Positions 1 through 6,587 are shown, counted from the stretch's first letter. The stretch is DNA of 7,114 bases from Flavobacteriales bacterium (GCA_015488785.1 WFNC01000173.1:1-7114); one strand, 5' to 3'. Made by a program: numbers and translations. The notes: a model not told the origin generated them from the letters alone.

Positions 1-416
1 AAATAATTACTTTATAACACCTCTTTCTTCAAATAAAACGACCACAAACGTTTTCTTTTTTTCTTTTTGCTCTACTTTTTAATTTAGACTTTTCTTTGTA
101 TCATATCCAACTTACTTTATCAATCGTAATGTGAATTGAGTGTAATTCTACTTTTTTTTACTCAGAACAAATATACTCAACCAAATAACTAATCGGTTTT
201 TTGAATCTTTCTTTTTTTTTGCGTTAGAGATAGAAACGTTAGCTTTTTGGTTGTAAAATTAGTTAAACTTGACTGAAAAGAGCGATTTTATGAGCTCCTT
301 TTTGGTTTAGTTTAACTTTTTTTACAAACAAAAACTACAAGTGGATAGCTCGTTTAAACGCCCTATAAATTATTTTTAAAACTGACAATTAAATCATTGT
401 AAAAGACTCTATTCCG
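1..416. other. Gene-free T-rich intergenic region
   Basis: No credible coding frame is seen on either strand. The stretch is AT-rich with long pyrimidine runs (for example around 51-73 and 205-220). It holds one strong imperfect hairpin followed by a T-run (261-323, listed separately) and a perfect 10-base palindrome CGTTTAAACG at 351-360 of unknown meaning. A minus-strand box TATATTTG at 175-168 fits the Bacteroidota -7 consensus and would point leftward out of the window, but no matching -33 element or start codon follows within view. The region probably holds the 3' flank of the E1 gene and regulatory DNA of an unseen left neighbour. Confidence 0.6.
261..323 (+). terminator. Hairpin with T-run, possible bidirectional terminator
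   Basis: A perfect 9-base outer stem, AGTTAAACT (261-269) with AGTTTAACT (309-317), encloses an inner stem of AAAAGAGC (276-283) with GCTCCTTTT (294-302), which has one bulged C. The loop is about 10 bases. Seven T residues (317-323) follow on the plus strand, the form of an intrinsic terminator for a plus-strand gene left of the window. On the minus strand the downstream flank is TAATTTTA, a weaker T-tract, so it may also end the E1 transcript about 95 bases after its stop. This is inferred from base pairing by eye. Confidence 0.5.
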
Positions 417-2420
417 CTATGCTTTTAGTAAATTTAATAACTGCTCTTCAAAACGTTTTTGGGGTAAAAAGTCTTCTTCCAACGCGGCTGCAAACGGAAC
501 TGGTGTATCTAAACTTGCGCTTCTTACCACTGCGGCATCTAAGGACTGGAAACAATTTTCGGTGATTAACGCTGAAATCTCTCCTCCTATTCCTCCCGTC
601 ATACAAGCTTCGTGCAATACGATTACCTTCCCTGTTTTTCGCACCGATTCGTAAATCGCATCGGTATCTAATGGCAGTAAAGTTCTCAAATCGATTAAAT
701 CTGCCTTTATTTCAGGATGCTTTTCTAAGGCTTCTAACGCCCAATGCACGCCCATTCCATAGGTAATAATCGAAACATCGTTCCCTTCTTTTATCTTATT
801 GGCTTTACCTATTTCTACGGTGTAATAATCATCATAGACTTCTTCGCTAATGCTTCTGTACAAAGCTTTATGCTCAAAAACCATTACAGGATTGGGGTCT
901 TCAATTGCGGCCGCCAACAATCCTTTAGCATCGCTAGGAAAAGCTGGATAAACTATTTTTAAACCTGGTGTATGAAAAAACCAAGCCTCGGTACTTTGCG
1001 AATGAAATGGTCCTGCTCCAACTCCTGCTCCGGTAGGCATTCGAATGACAACGTCTGCATTTTCTTGCCAACGGTAATGTAACTTCGCCAAATTATTTAC
1101 AATTTGGTTAAATCCTACGGTTACAAAATCGGAAAATTGCATTTCCATAATTCCTTTGTAACCATTGATCGACAATCCTAAAGCGGCACCTACTATTGCG
1201 GATTCGCAAATCGGTGTATTTCTAATTCTACCTTTTCCAAACTGTTCTAAAAAACCATCTGTAATTTTGAATACTCCGCCATATTCGGCAATATCTTGCC
1301 CCATAATAACGGTGTTGTCAAATTTTTCCATTGACTGACGCAATCCGTCTGAAAAAGCATCAATCAAACGTTTTTTTGTTTTATTTTGCGTTAAAGGTGC
1401 AATCGCTTTGTTGTCGAAGTCTTTGAACAACATGCTGTATTCTCTTTCTGTATCTGCAGTAATTTCTGGAGCAGCATCTGCTTCTTTCCATCTGGTATTG
1501 ACTTCTTCTTTTATTGATGCTCTAATTTCTTTTATACTGTCCTCGGTCAATATTTTTTCAGTTAACAAAAAGCGTTCGAAATTGTCAACAGGATCTTTTA
1601 CAGCCCATTTATCTTGTATTCCTTCGGGGTAATATTTTGTTCCTGAAGCTTCTTCGTGTCCTCTCATTCTAAAAGACATCAACTCTACCAAAATAGGCCT
1701 CGGATTTTTTACAATCGAAGTTCTAGCTTTTCTTATGGTTTCGTAAACCTCGATTAGATTATTCCCGTCAGCTTGTACAGCTTCCATTCCATAACCTATT
1801 CCTTTGTCTATAAACTGTTTGCATCTAAACTGTTCCTTAGAAGGTGTTGACAATCCCCATTGATTGTTCTCGACCACAAATATAACTGGCAAATCCCAAA
1901 CGGCTGCAACATTTAAAGCTTCATGAAAATCTCCTTCACTCGCTCCTCCGTCGCCTGTAAAAACAATGGTTACTTTTTTGTTGTCTGCTAATTTATTTCC
2001 TAAAGCAATACCATCTGCAACGCCCAATTGAGGTCCTAAGTGAGAAATCATACCTACGATATGGTTTTCCTTCGTTCCGAAATGAAAAGAACGATCATGA
2101 CCTTGCGTATATCCTCCTTGTTTTCCTTGAAACTGCATAAACAAACGTTCCAACGGTAATTTACGCGTTGTAAAAACGCCTAAATTACGATGCATCGGCA
2201 ACATATACTCATCTTCTTCCATAGCTAAAGCACAACCTACAGAAATCGCTTCTTGCCCAACTCCAGAAAACCATTTAGAGATTTTCCCTTGTCGCAAGAG
2301 TATCATCATTTTATCTTCGATTAATCGAGGAAGTAAAAGCGCTTTGTAAAAAGCTAATAAATCATCATTAGATAAAGTTTTTCGATTGTATTCCATTGGT
2401 TTTAATTGTGCAGTTGCCAT
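417..2420 (-). CDS. Fused 2-oxoacid dehydrogenase E1 alpha/beta subunit
   Basis: Thiamine-diphosphate-dependent E1 component of a 2-oxoacid dehydrogenase complex, with alpha and beta subunits in one 667-residue chain. E1 decarboxylates the 2-oxoacid and passes the acyl group to lipoyl-E2 in the cytoplasm. The sequence type resembles branched-chain (2-oxoisovalerate) E1, but pyruvate cannot be excluded. The alpha half (about 20-330) has the diphosphate-binding motif GDGGASEGDFHEALN from residue 156 to ENN at 184-186, and the RMRGHEE loop near 252-257. The beta half (about 345-665) has CESAIVGAALGLS near 405 and GPFHSQSTEAWFFHTPGLK near 470-488. The start is the ATG at 2420-2418 (MATAQLKPMEYNRK). 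A TTG three codons upstream also fits the frame but is less likely. No E2 or E3 gene is in view. It is divergent from porV. Length and motifs look intact. The family call is firm, the substrate is not. Confidence 0.93.
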   Translation of the reverse strand: MATAQLKPMEYNRKTLSNDDLLAFYKALLLPRLIEDKMMILLRQGKISKWFSGVGQEAISVGCALAMEEDEYMLPMHRNLGVFTTRKLPLERLFMQFQGKQGGYTQGHDRSFHFGTKENHIVGMISHLGPQLGVADGIALGNKLADNKKVTIVFTGDGGASEGDFHEALNVAAVWDLPVIFVVENNQWGLSTPSKEQFRCKQFIDKGIGYGMEAVQADGNNLIEVYETIRKARTSIVKNPRPILVELMSFRMRGHEEASGTKYYPEGIQDKWAVKDPVDNFERFLLTEKILTEDSIKEIRASIKEEVNTRWKEADAAPEITADTEREYSMLFKDFDNKAIAPLTQNKTKKRLIDAFSDGLRQSMEKFDNTVIMGQDIAEYGGVFKITDGFLEQFGKGRIRNTPICESAIVGAALGLSINGYKGIMEMQFSDFVTVGFNQIVNNLAKLHYRWQENADVVIRMPTGAGVGAGPFHSQSTEAWFFHTPGLKIVYPAFPSDAKGLLAAAIEDPNPVMVFEHKALYRSISEEVYDDYYTVEIGKANKIKEGNDVSIITYGMGVHWALEALEKHPEIKADLIDLRTLLPLDTDAIYESVRKTGKVIVLHEACMTGGIGGEISALITENCFQSLDAAVVRSASLDTPVPFAAALEEDFLPQKRFEEQLLNLLKA

Positions 2421-2442
2421 AACGTTCAATAATTTTAGACTT

Positions 2443-2450
2443 CAAAAATA
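2443..2450 (-). promoter_or_regulatory. Putative -7 box of the E1 gene
   Basis: On the minus strand 2450-2443 reads TATTTTTG, matching the Bacteroidota -7 consensus TAnnTTTG. The transcript would start near 2436, giving a leader of roughly 15 bases before the ATG at 2420. No TTG at the usual 17-23 base spacing was found upstream, so this rests on one box in AT-rich DNA. Confidence 0.4.
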
Positions 2451-2846
2451 GCTAAAAACATTTTCTTATTTCATTAATCTACAATGAATTTTAAGATTTA
2501 AAAATAAGGTTCTACCGAGTTTAGTCTGAATTGTACGATTTAGAAGTACCCCAAAGTTGAATACTCTAATCGTTTTTTTTGGTAAAATATACTATGTATT
2601 AGCTACAATATTCTTGAATTCAGGATTTATATTATTCTTAAATTAATTAAACACAATAAACTTATCCTTTTTACAAAAAAGTAAATTAAGATCCATAGCA
2701 AGACCTGTAGAACCGTAATAATAATTATTCAAACTTTAATCACAATACTTAGAAAAATAATTTTTCCTAAAGTTTATTTTTAAATCGAAAAAGAAAGAAA
2801 AAGAAAAAAAATAACATCTTTGAACAATAAGTAAATCACTTTTACG
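2451..2846. other. Divergent AT-rich intergenic region between E1 and porV
   Basis: No gene is supported here. The stretch is very AT-rich. It contains an 8-base perfect inverted repeat AAACTTTA (2731-2738) / TAAAGTTT (2768-2775) enclosing a second, competing hairpin ACTTAG-AAAAAT / ATTTTT-C-CTAAAGT (about 2747-2773). It also has a short palindrome TTTAC-A6-GTAAA (2670-2685) and, just before the porV promoter, a 25-base all-purine tract. There is no obvious leftover of porU, the usual upstream partner of porV, at the level of reading by eye. Confidence 0.5.
2787..2811 (+). promoter_or_regulatory. A-rich purine tract upstream of the porV promoter
   Basis: Twenty-five consecutive purines, mostly A with G at irregular 4-9 base intervals, end 7 bases before the putative -33 element. 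A-tracts at this position can act as an UP element or bend DNA. The role is inferred from position only. Confidence 0.3.
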
Positions 2847-2854
2847 TATATTTG
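2819..2854 (+). promoter_or_regulatory. Putative porV promoter (TTTG ... TATATTTG)
   Basis: TATATTTG at 2847-2854 matches the Bacteroidota -7 consensus TAnnTTTG exactly. TTTG at 2819-2822 could be the -33 element, but the 24-base spacing is at or just past the upper edge of the usual range. Transcription would begin near 2861, only about 12 bases before the ATG at 2873. The box also covers an in-frame TTG at 2852, which therefore cannot be the translation start. Confidence 0.55.
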
Positions 2855-2872
2855 TTTTACATAATTTTTAAG

Positions 2873-4141
2873 ATGAATTTAAAAAACAAGATTACAACGA
2901 TATTAATAGGTAGTATTTTTGCTTCAAGTGGAGTTTCTTATGCTCAAATTTCGAGTCAAGAACTTGCAGGAAAACAAATTAATACAATTACTACTGCTGT
3001 CCCATTTCTTTTAATTACTCCCGATTCTAGATCTGGAGCGATGGGAGATGTTGGAGTAGCAATAAGCCCCGACGCCAATTCGATTCATTGGAACCCTTCG
3101 AAATTAGCTTTTATTAAGGACGATGCAGGTTTTTCGATGTCTTACACTCCTTGGTTAAGAAAATTGGTAAATGACATCAATTTAGCTTACGTTACGGGTT
3201 ACAAAAAAATAGACGACATGTCCACCGTAAGTGCTTCGCTTCGTTATTTTTCTTTAGGTAACATTACTTTTACTGATCAAACAGGAGGAACAATTGGAGA
3301 ATTTAATCCAAACGAATTTGCTTTAGACGTGGCTTATGCTCGTAAAATGAGTGAGAATATTTCGATGGGGCTAGCGCTAAGATATATCAATTCTAATTTA
3401 ACAGGAGGGACGCCAGTTCAGGGAGCAGCAACAAATGCTGGACATTCTATAGCTGCAGATGTTTCTGGGTACTATGAATCAAACAAGTTTGATGTAAGTG
3501 GAAAAGACGCTACACTAGCTGTAGGACTAAACATTTCTAATATCGGAAGTAAAATGTCTTACTCTAATTCTTCAGATAACAAAGATTTTATTCCTACTAA
3601 CTTAAGATTAGGAACTGCATTCAACATGGAAATTGATGAATACAATAAATTTACAGTTGCTGTAGATGCCAACAAATTATTAGTTCCAACAAATCCTGTT
3701 TATAAAACGGATGAAAACGGACAAATTGTTGTCGATCCCAATACGAATAATCCTGTTATCGCCCAGGGAAGAAGTAGTAATATAGGTGTCGCTTCAAGTA
3801 TTTTTGGCTCATTTTCTGATGCTCCAGGAATTGTAACTACAGACGAAAACGGACAAACAACAGGAGTTGTAAAAGGAAGTAAGTTTAAAGAAGAGTTATC
3901 AGAGGTAAACTTATCGGTTGGTGCAGAATATCTTTACAATAATGTACTTGCTCTTAGAGCTGGATATTTTTATGAAGCTCCAACAAAAGGAAACAGACAG
4001 TTTGTTTCTATGGGAGCAGGAATAAAATATCAAGTTTTTCAATTAGATCTATCCTATTTAGTATCTTTAACACAACAAAGTCCAATTTCTAACACAATAC
4101 GATTCTCTTTACTCTTTAACTTTGGAGGAGATAAGTCATAA
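2873..4141 (+). CDS. porV: PorV-type T9SS outer-membrane protein
   Basis: PorV (also called LptO) family outer-membrane beta-barrel of the type IX secretion system. In studied systems PorV carries secreted cargo with C-terminal sorting domains from the translocon to the PorU sortase at the cell surface. The 422-residue product has a Sec signal peptide (cleavage likely after A24 in SYA-Q), then the family's N-terminal region ITTAVPFLLITPDSRSGAMG (about 37-56) and SPDANSIHWNPSK, followed by alternating aromatic beta strands ending in IRFSLLFNFGG. The ATG at 2873 is chosen because it gives a clean signal peptide and lies after the promoter box. An upstream TTG lies inside that box. In Flavobacteriia porV usually sits directly after porU near gldJ. 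Here it stands alone with its own promoter, so it may be a relocated gene or an extra paralogue. A partial Rhs frame starts 17 bases downstream. No frame damage is seen. Confidence 0.88.
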   Translation: MNLKNKITTILIGSIFASSGVSYAQISSQELAGKQINTITTAVPFLLITPDSRSGAMGDVGVAISPDANSIHWNPSKLAFIKDDAGFSMSYTPWLRKLVNDINLAYVTGYKKIDDMSTVSASLRYFSLGNITFTDQTGGTIGEFNPNEFALDVAYARKMSENISMGLALRYINSNLTGGTPVQGAATNAGHSIAADVSGYYESNKFDVSGKDATLAVGLNISNIGSKMSYSNSSDNKDFIPTNLRLGTAFNMEIDEYNKFTVAVDANKLLVPTNPVYKTDENGQIVVDPNTNNPVIAQGRSSNIGVASSIFGSFSDAPGIVTTDENGQTTGVVKGSKFKEELSEVNLSVGAEYLYNNVLALRAGYFYEAPTKGNRQFVSMGAGIKYQVFQLDLSYLVSLTQQSPISNTIRFSLLFNFGGDKS

Positions 4142-4158
4142 ACAGATTTATTTACTGA

Positions 4159-5043
4159 GTATATTATCGTTATAGCTTCAACGGAAAAGAAAAGGATGAT
4201 GAAGTTAAAGGCGAGGGAAATCATTTAGATTTTGGTGCTAGAGCTTACGACAGTAGGTTGGGGAGGTGGCTTTCTTTAGATGCTTATGCAACCGAATATC
4301 CTAGTTTAAGTGATTATGTTTTTGTTGCTAACAGTCCTTTGATGTATATTGACCCTGATGGTAATAAGATTATTGGTGTTACATATAATCCTAAAACAGG
4401 GCAGTATTCTTATACCAAAGCAGCATTAAAAAATGGAACAAAAAGATATATAGATGCTAGAATACAAACAGGAGTAGGAAGAGAAGCAATACATAAGCTT
4501 CATAGTGATGAAAGAGAGGTTAGAATTGTAGTAACAGATAGAATGTTAGTTACTTATGATAAAGATGATGATTCGTATACTGTTTCAGGGGGTTCCACGG
4601 AAGGTTTTGAAGAAGCAGAGCACAATGGCAATGTAGCATCTATTTATATAAGTCTTAATGATTATGGGACAAATGACGCCTCCACTGGTAAAGCAGGGAC
4701 TAAAATTAAGGCTGCTGTTATAGATGATGAAGGGAATTTAAGTGATGACCTTGACTTAATACCAAGCGATTTTTCTAATCTTCAAGGAAAAGGTTCTAGA
4801 AGACACAAGATTCATATGCAAGAAAATAAGAGAGCTGGAGTAGATGAGTTTTATAATAAATGGAATCCTAATAAAGAACAAAGCATATATTCTATAGGAG
4901 AACACGAAGAAACTCATTTAAATGAAAAAAGGAAAATTGATTATAGAAAAGGAGAGCGTAGTGCTTATACAAACGAAGCGGCCGCTCAAAAAGAATATTT
5001 AAAGCCAAGAAGATTTACTGGGAAACCTGCTAAAAAGCTATGA
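4159..5043 (+). CDS. 5'-truncated Rhs core with metallopeptidase-like toxin tip
   Basis: C-terminal remnant of an Rhs/YD-repeat protein. The frame opens after a TGA (4156-4158) and reads straight into the conserved Rhs core: YRYSFNGKEKDDEVKGEG, DFGARAYDSRLGRWLSLD and PLMYIDPDG (to about 4362). No YD repeats or signal peptide precede it, and no ATG lies in frame before 4342. A TTG at 4258 is the only other plausible start, so the gene is broken at its 5' end. After IDPDGNK comes a variable tip of about 225 residues, the position of the toxin in polymorphic Rhs proteins. Near its end are HEETH (4903-4917) and NEA (from 4972), a gluzincin zinc-site pattern. Arg codons in the tip are almost all AGA/AGG, unlike the E1 gene. 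The stop overlaps the next gene by ATGA. It could be a silent donor cassette for recombination with a full-length Rhs gene elsewhere. The Rhs call is firm; the peptidase role is inferred. Confidence 0.85.
   Translation, partial: VYYRYSFNGKEKDDEVKGEGNHLDFGARAYDSRLGRWLSLDAYATEYPSLSDYVFVANSPLMYIDPDGNKIIGVTYNPKTGQYSYTKAALKNGTKRYIDARIQTGVGREAIHKLHSDEREVRIVVTDRMLVTYDKDDDSYTVSGGSTEGFEEAEHNGNVASIYISLNDYGTNDASTGKAGTKIKAAVIDDEGNLSDDLDLIPSDFSNLQGKGSRRHKIHMQENKRAGVDEFYNKWNPNKEQSIYSIGEHEETHLNEKRKIDYRKGERSAYTNEAAAQKEYLKPRRFTGKPAKKL
4903..4977 (+). other. Candidate zinc-binding and catalytic site of the Rhs tip
   Basis: The tip encodes HEETH at 4903-4917 and NEA with its Glu codon at 4975-4977. Twenty residues separate the second His from this Glu. 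Thermolysin has HELTH with the third ligand in NEA at the same separation, and the Thr before the second His is also shared. In gluzincins the two His and the distant Glu bind zinc, and the first Glu activates water. Overall similarity beyond these residues is not evident, so this is a motif-level assignment. Confidence 0.6.
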
Positions 5044-5489
5044 AAAAAATAGTTCAAATATTTGTATTATCTTTTTTTATTGGTTCTTGTTCAGTACAAG
5101 AAAAAATAAAATGTTCTCCAAGTGCATTAGAGTTAAATATTAAGTCTGAATTAGCTAATATAGCCATGTTTTCAAAGTATATTGAAAGAGTTAGAATAGA
5201 TGAATCTTTAAATATAGATGGTGTAAGTTTATGTTATGTAAAGGCTTTTAAAAGAGGAGGAAACTGCTATCTTGACTTTAAGTTGCTAAAGTTTAAAGAT
5301 AATATTATAGTTAACTTATATAAGTTAGATGACGAGATAGTTGACTCTTTAGGTTATGAAAAATTACTAATAAGCTTATCAAGGTTTGAAAACATGAATA
5401 ATGATACTATCGATAAAATAGTTGATAGGGTAAAAGAAGGAGTTAGAAATATAAGAAAAGATACAAGGAAACATTATTATAAGCCATAA
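5040..5489 (+). CDS. Small lipoprotein, candidate immunity protein
   Basis: A 149-residue protein of no recognised family. It begins with a lipoprotein signal peptide: basic start MKK, a hydrophobic run, and the lipobox FIGSC with Cys17 as the lipidated residue. The mature N-terminus CSVQEK lacks the acidic run that marks surface-exposed lipoproteins in some Bacteroidota, so it is probably anchored facing the periplasm. The remainder is predicted soluble, lysine-rich and mixed alpha/beta, with three further Cys residues (near 25, 64 and 75). The start ATG overlaps the Rhs tip stop as ATGA, which suggests translational coupling and is the usual layout of toxin and immunity genes. Arg codons are all AGA/AGG, as in the tip, so both probably arrived together. 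Immunity to the metallopeptidase tip is inferred from position alone. Confidence 0.7.
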   Translation: MKKIVQIFVLSFFIGSCSVQEKIKCSPSALELNIKSELANIAMFSKYIERVRIDESLNIDGVSLCYVKAFKRGGNCYLDFKLLKFKDNIIVNLYKLDDEIVDSLGYEKLLISLSRFENMNNDTIDKIVDRVKEGVRNIRKDTRKHYYKP

Positions 5490-5664
5490 GTATCTCAGTA
5501 GATTACACTCCTCACACACCGCAATAAAACCTTCTCAATATAAAAAATAGCGTAAAGATTAGGGGGGGCAGGGGTGTTTCTTTATAAAAATGAAAAAAAT
5601 GTTTTACAAAGCTTTAATGAGTTTTTTAATTTCTTTATAATAGAGTCTTTTTCTCCTTTTCAGT
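5490..5664. other. Intergenic gap with G-rich tract between the Rhs cassette and the TA operon
   Basis: This 175-base gap separates the plus-strand lipoprotein gene from the convergent minus-strand toxin gene. It contains a strongly G-rich run (5562-5576: seven G, CA, four G, TG), striking in this AT-rich DNA. A 16-codon frame MKKMFYKALMSFLISL (5590-5640, plus) resembles the start of a signal peptide but then stops. It may be a chance frame or the remnant of a lost gene. No convincing terminator for either flanking gene was seen. Confidence 0.4.
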
Positions 5665-5913
5665 TCAATATATACCACTTCTACTGCCTAAATCAAGCAC
5701 ATTAACAAAAAGGATGTCATCTATAACTTCATAAATCACGCGATAATCTCCTATTCTAATTCTGTAACCGTTTCGCCCTTTTAATTTTTTACAACCGCTA
5801 GGTTTTGGATTGTCTGCTAAATCTAAAATAGCATTTTTAATTTTGTTGTAATAAGGCGGAGGAATCTTTGCTAATTTTTTAACAGCCTTTCTCTCAATTT
5901 TAATTTGATACAT
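5665..5913 (-). CDS. RelE/ParE-family toxin
   Basis: An 82-residue protein with the layout of RelE-family type II toxins. It has the N-terminal strand YQIKIERKAVKKLAKIPP, two helices, then KKLKGRNGYRIRIGDYRVIY (about 42-61), and a final strand ending LGSRSGIY. RelE proteins cleave mRNA on the ribosome, while ParE relatives inhibit gyrase. The GYRIRIGDYRVIYEV block is shared by both, and RelE-like mRNA cleavage is the more likely. The final segment has Ser-Arg where many relatives have His-Arg, so activity is not certain. The ATG follows the antitoxin stop without a gap (TAG-ATG), so the two are translated as a unit, with toxin after antitoxin. Confidence 0.88.
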   Translation of the reverse strand: MYQIKIERKAVKKLAKIPPPYYNKIKNAILDLADNPKPSGCKKLKGRNGYRIRIGDYRVIYEVIDDILFVNVLDLGSRSGIY

Positions 5914-6117
5914 CTAGGCGTTTTTTCTGTTCTGTTCTATTTCTGCAAAAACATCTTCTGCATCTAGAAACTCTAGTTTTCTGTTTTTTGCTTTGTCAAA
6001 TAATTTAACATCGTCTTTGTCTTCCAATTTTTCAATCATACGATTGTATTTTTTCATTGGAATAATAACAGCTAAATTTTTACCGTTGTCGTCTTTTATA
6101 TATTGTTGTTGTAACAT
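5914..6117 (-). CDS. Phd/RelB-like antitoxin
   Basis: A 67-residue acidic-tailed protein immediately before the RelE-like toxin. The N-terminal part, YIKDDNGKNLAVIIPMKKYN (residues 6-25), matches the short strand-turn-strand start of Bacteroidota Phd/YefM- or RelB-like antitoxins. The C-terminal half is charged and probably wraps the toxin. The start at 6117 (MLQQQYIK) is chosen because relatives begin a few residues before this block. An in-frame ATG at 6174 would add 19 unrelated residues and overlap the XRE gene. With the chosen start, 31 bases separate it from the XRE stop, and the toxin follows with zero spacing. It should neutralise the toxin and may bind the operon's own promoter. Confidence 0.8.
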   Translation of the reverse strand: MLQQQYIKDDNGKNLAVIIPMKKYNRMIEKLEDKDDVKLFDKAKNRKLEFLDAEDVFAEIEQNRKNA

Positions 6118-6148
6118 AGTGGTTTTAACGTTTAAAGTTGATTTAAGG

Positions 6149-6484
6149 TTACGATGCGTAGGCTTTTTGAGCATTAGTATCTCTAATTACGGTATCTATG
6201 AGGAAAAATAATTTATCCTTAACAGATGGGTTTAAATTTGAAATTTCTTGTAGTCTCTTTAGTGTTTTTTTATCAAAAGATACATTTTGACCTTCTCCAA
6301 CTAGATAGTCTAAAGAAACATCAAAAGCATCAGCTATTTTTTTCGCAGTATCAATTGACGGAACGGCTTCATCTCTTTCGTATTTGCCTATCATAACTCT
6401 AGAGACTCCGCTTTTTTCAGCTAAATCAGTTTGAGACCAATTTATTTTACTTCTCAATGATACTATTGTTTTGCCTGTTTTCAT
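6149..6484 (-). CDS. XRE-family helix-turn-helix repressor
   Basis: A 111-residue DNA-binding protein with a Cro/CI-type helix-turn-helix at about residues 8-63. SQTDLAEKSGVSRVMIGKYE is the core, followed by PSIDTAKKIADAFDVSLDYLVG. The C-terminal part (about 70-111) is helical and probably dimerises. It ends FLIDTVIRDTNAQKAYAS, a tail seen in other Bacteroidota XRE proteins. It is the first gene of a minus-strand operon with the antitoxin and toxin, and divergent from the primase-like gene, so it can control both directions from the shared 156-base promoter region. Inverted repeats there are candidate binding sites. It could serve the toxin-antitoxin pair, the mobile element, or both. Confidence 0.87.
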   Translation of the reverse strand: MKTGKTIVSLRSKINWSQTDLAEKSGVSRVMIGKYERDEAVPSIDTAKKIADAFDVSLDYLVGEGQNVSFDKKTLKRLQEISNLNPSVKDKLFFLIDTVIRDTNAQKAYAS

Positions 6485-6487
6485 CTC

Positions 6488-6549
6488 TTATTAGATATTA
6501 AAGTATTGGGAAATGCTTGTTTTAAGCAAATATATGTAATTATTAGATA
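6488..6549. repeat. Direct repeat TTATTAGATA in the XRE promoter region
   Basis: The 10-mer TTATTAGATA occurs at 6488-6497 and again at 6540-6549. The copies are 52 bases apart start to start, close to five helical turns, and flank the XRE -7 box. This may be a repressor-binding arrangement or chance in AT-rich DNA. Confidence 0.35.
6514..6534 (-). promoter_or_regulatory. Putative XRE operon promoter with overlapping inverted repeat
   Basis: On the minus strand 6534-6527 reads TATATTTG, an exact match to TAnnTTTG. Transcription would start near 6520, about 35 bases before the ATG at 6484. The inverted repeat TGCTT-GTTTT-AAGCA (6514-6528) overlaps the box and the predicted start site, as expected for an autorepressor operator. 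No -33 TTG at normal spacing was seen. Confidence 0.45.
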
Positions 6550-6587
6550 AAAATAAATCTTATAATTTTCTTTTGTTTGAAATAAAA

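Noticed and set aside
351..360. Perfect palindrome CGTTTAAACG
   Set aside because: It is a single short copy with no nearby promoter or gene to give it meaning.
744..962. 72-codon plus-strand open frame
   Set aside because: It lies wholly inside the conserved E1 coding region on the other strand and resembles no protein family.
1408..1632. 74-codon plus-strand open frame
   Set aside because: It is antisense to the E1 alpha-beta linker region, with no family resemblance or start signal.
2852..2872. Upstream TTG start for porV
   Set aside because: It lies inside the predicted -7 box, so it would not be in the transcript, and it would add seven residues before a clean signal peptide.
5590..5640. 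16-codon frame that looks like a signal-peptide start
   Set aside because: It is too short to support as a gene and may be chance in AT-rich DNA. It is mentioned only in the gap description.
5993..6211. 72-codon plus-strand open frame
   Set aside because: It is antisense to the antitoxin gene and the 3' end of the XRE gene, both with clear family signatures.
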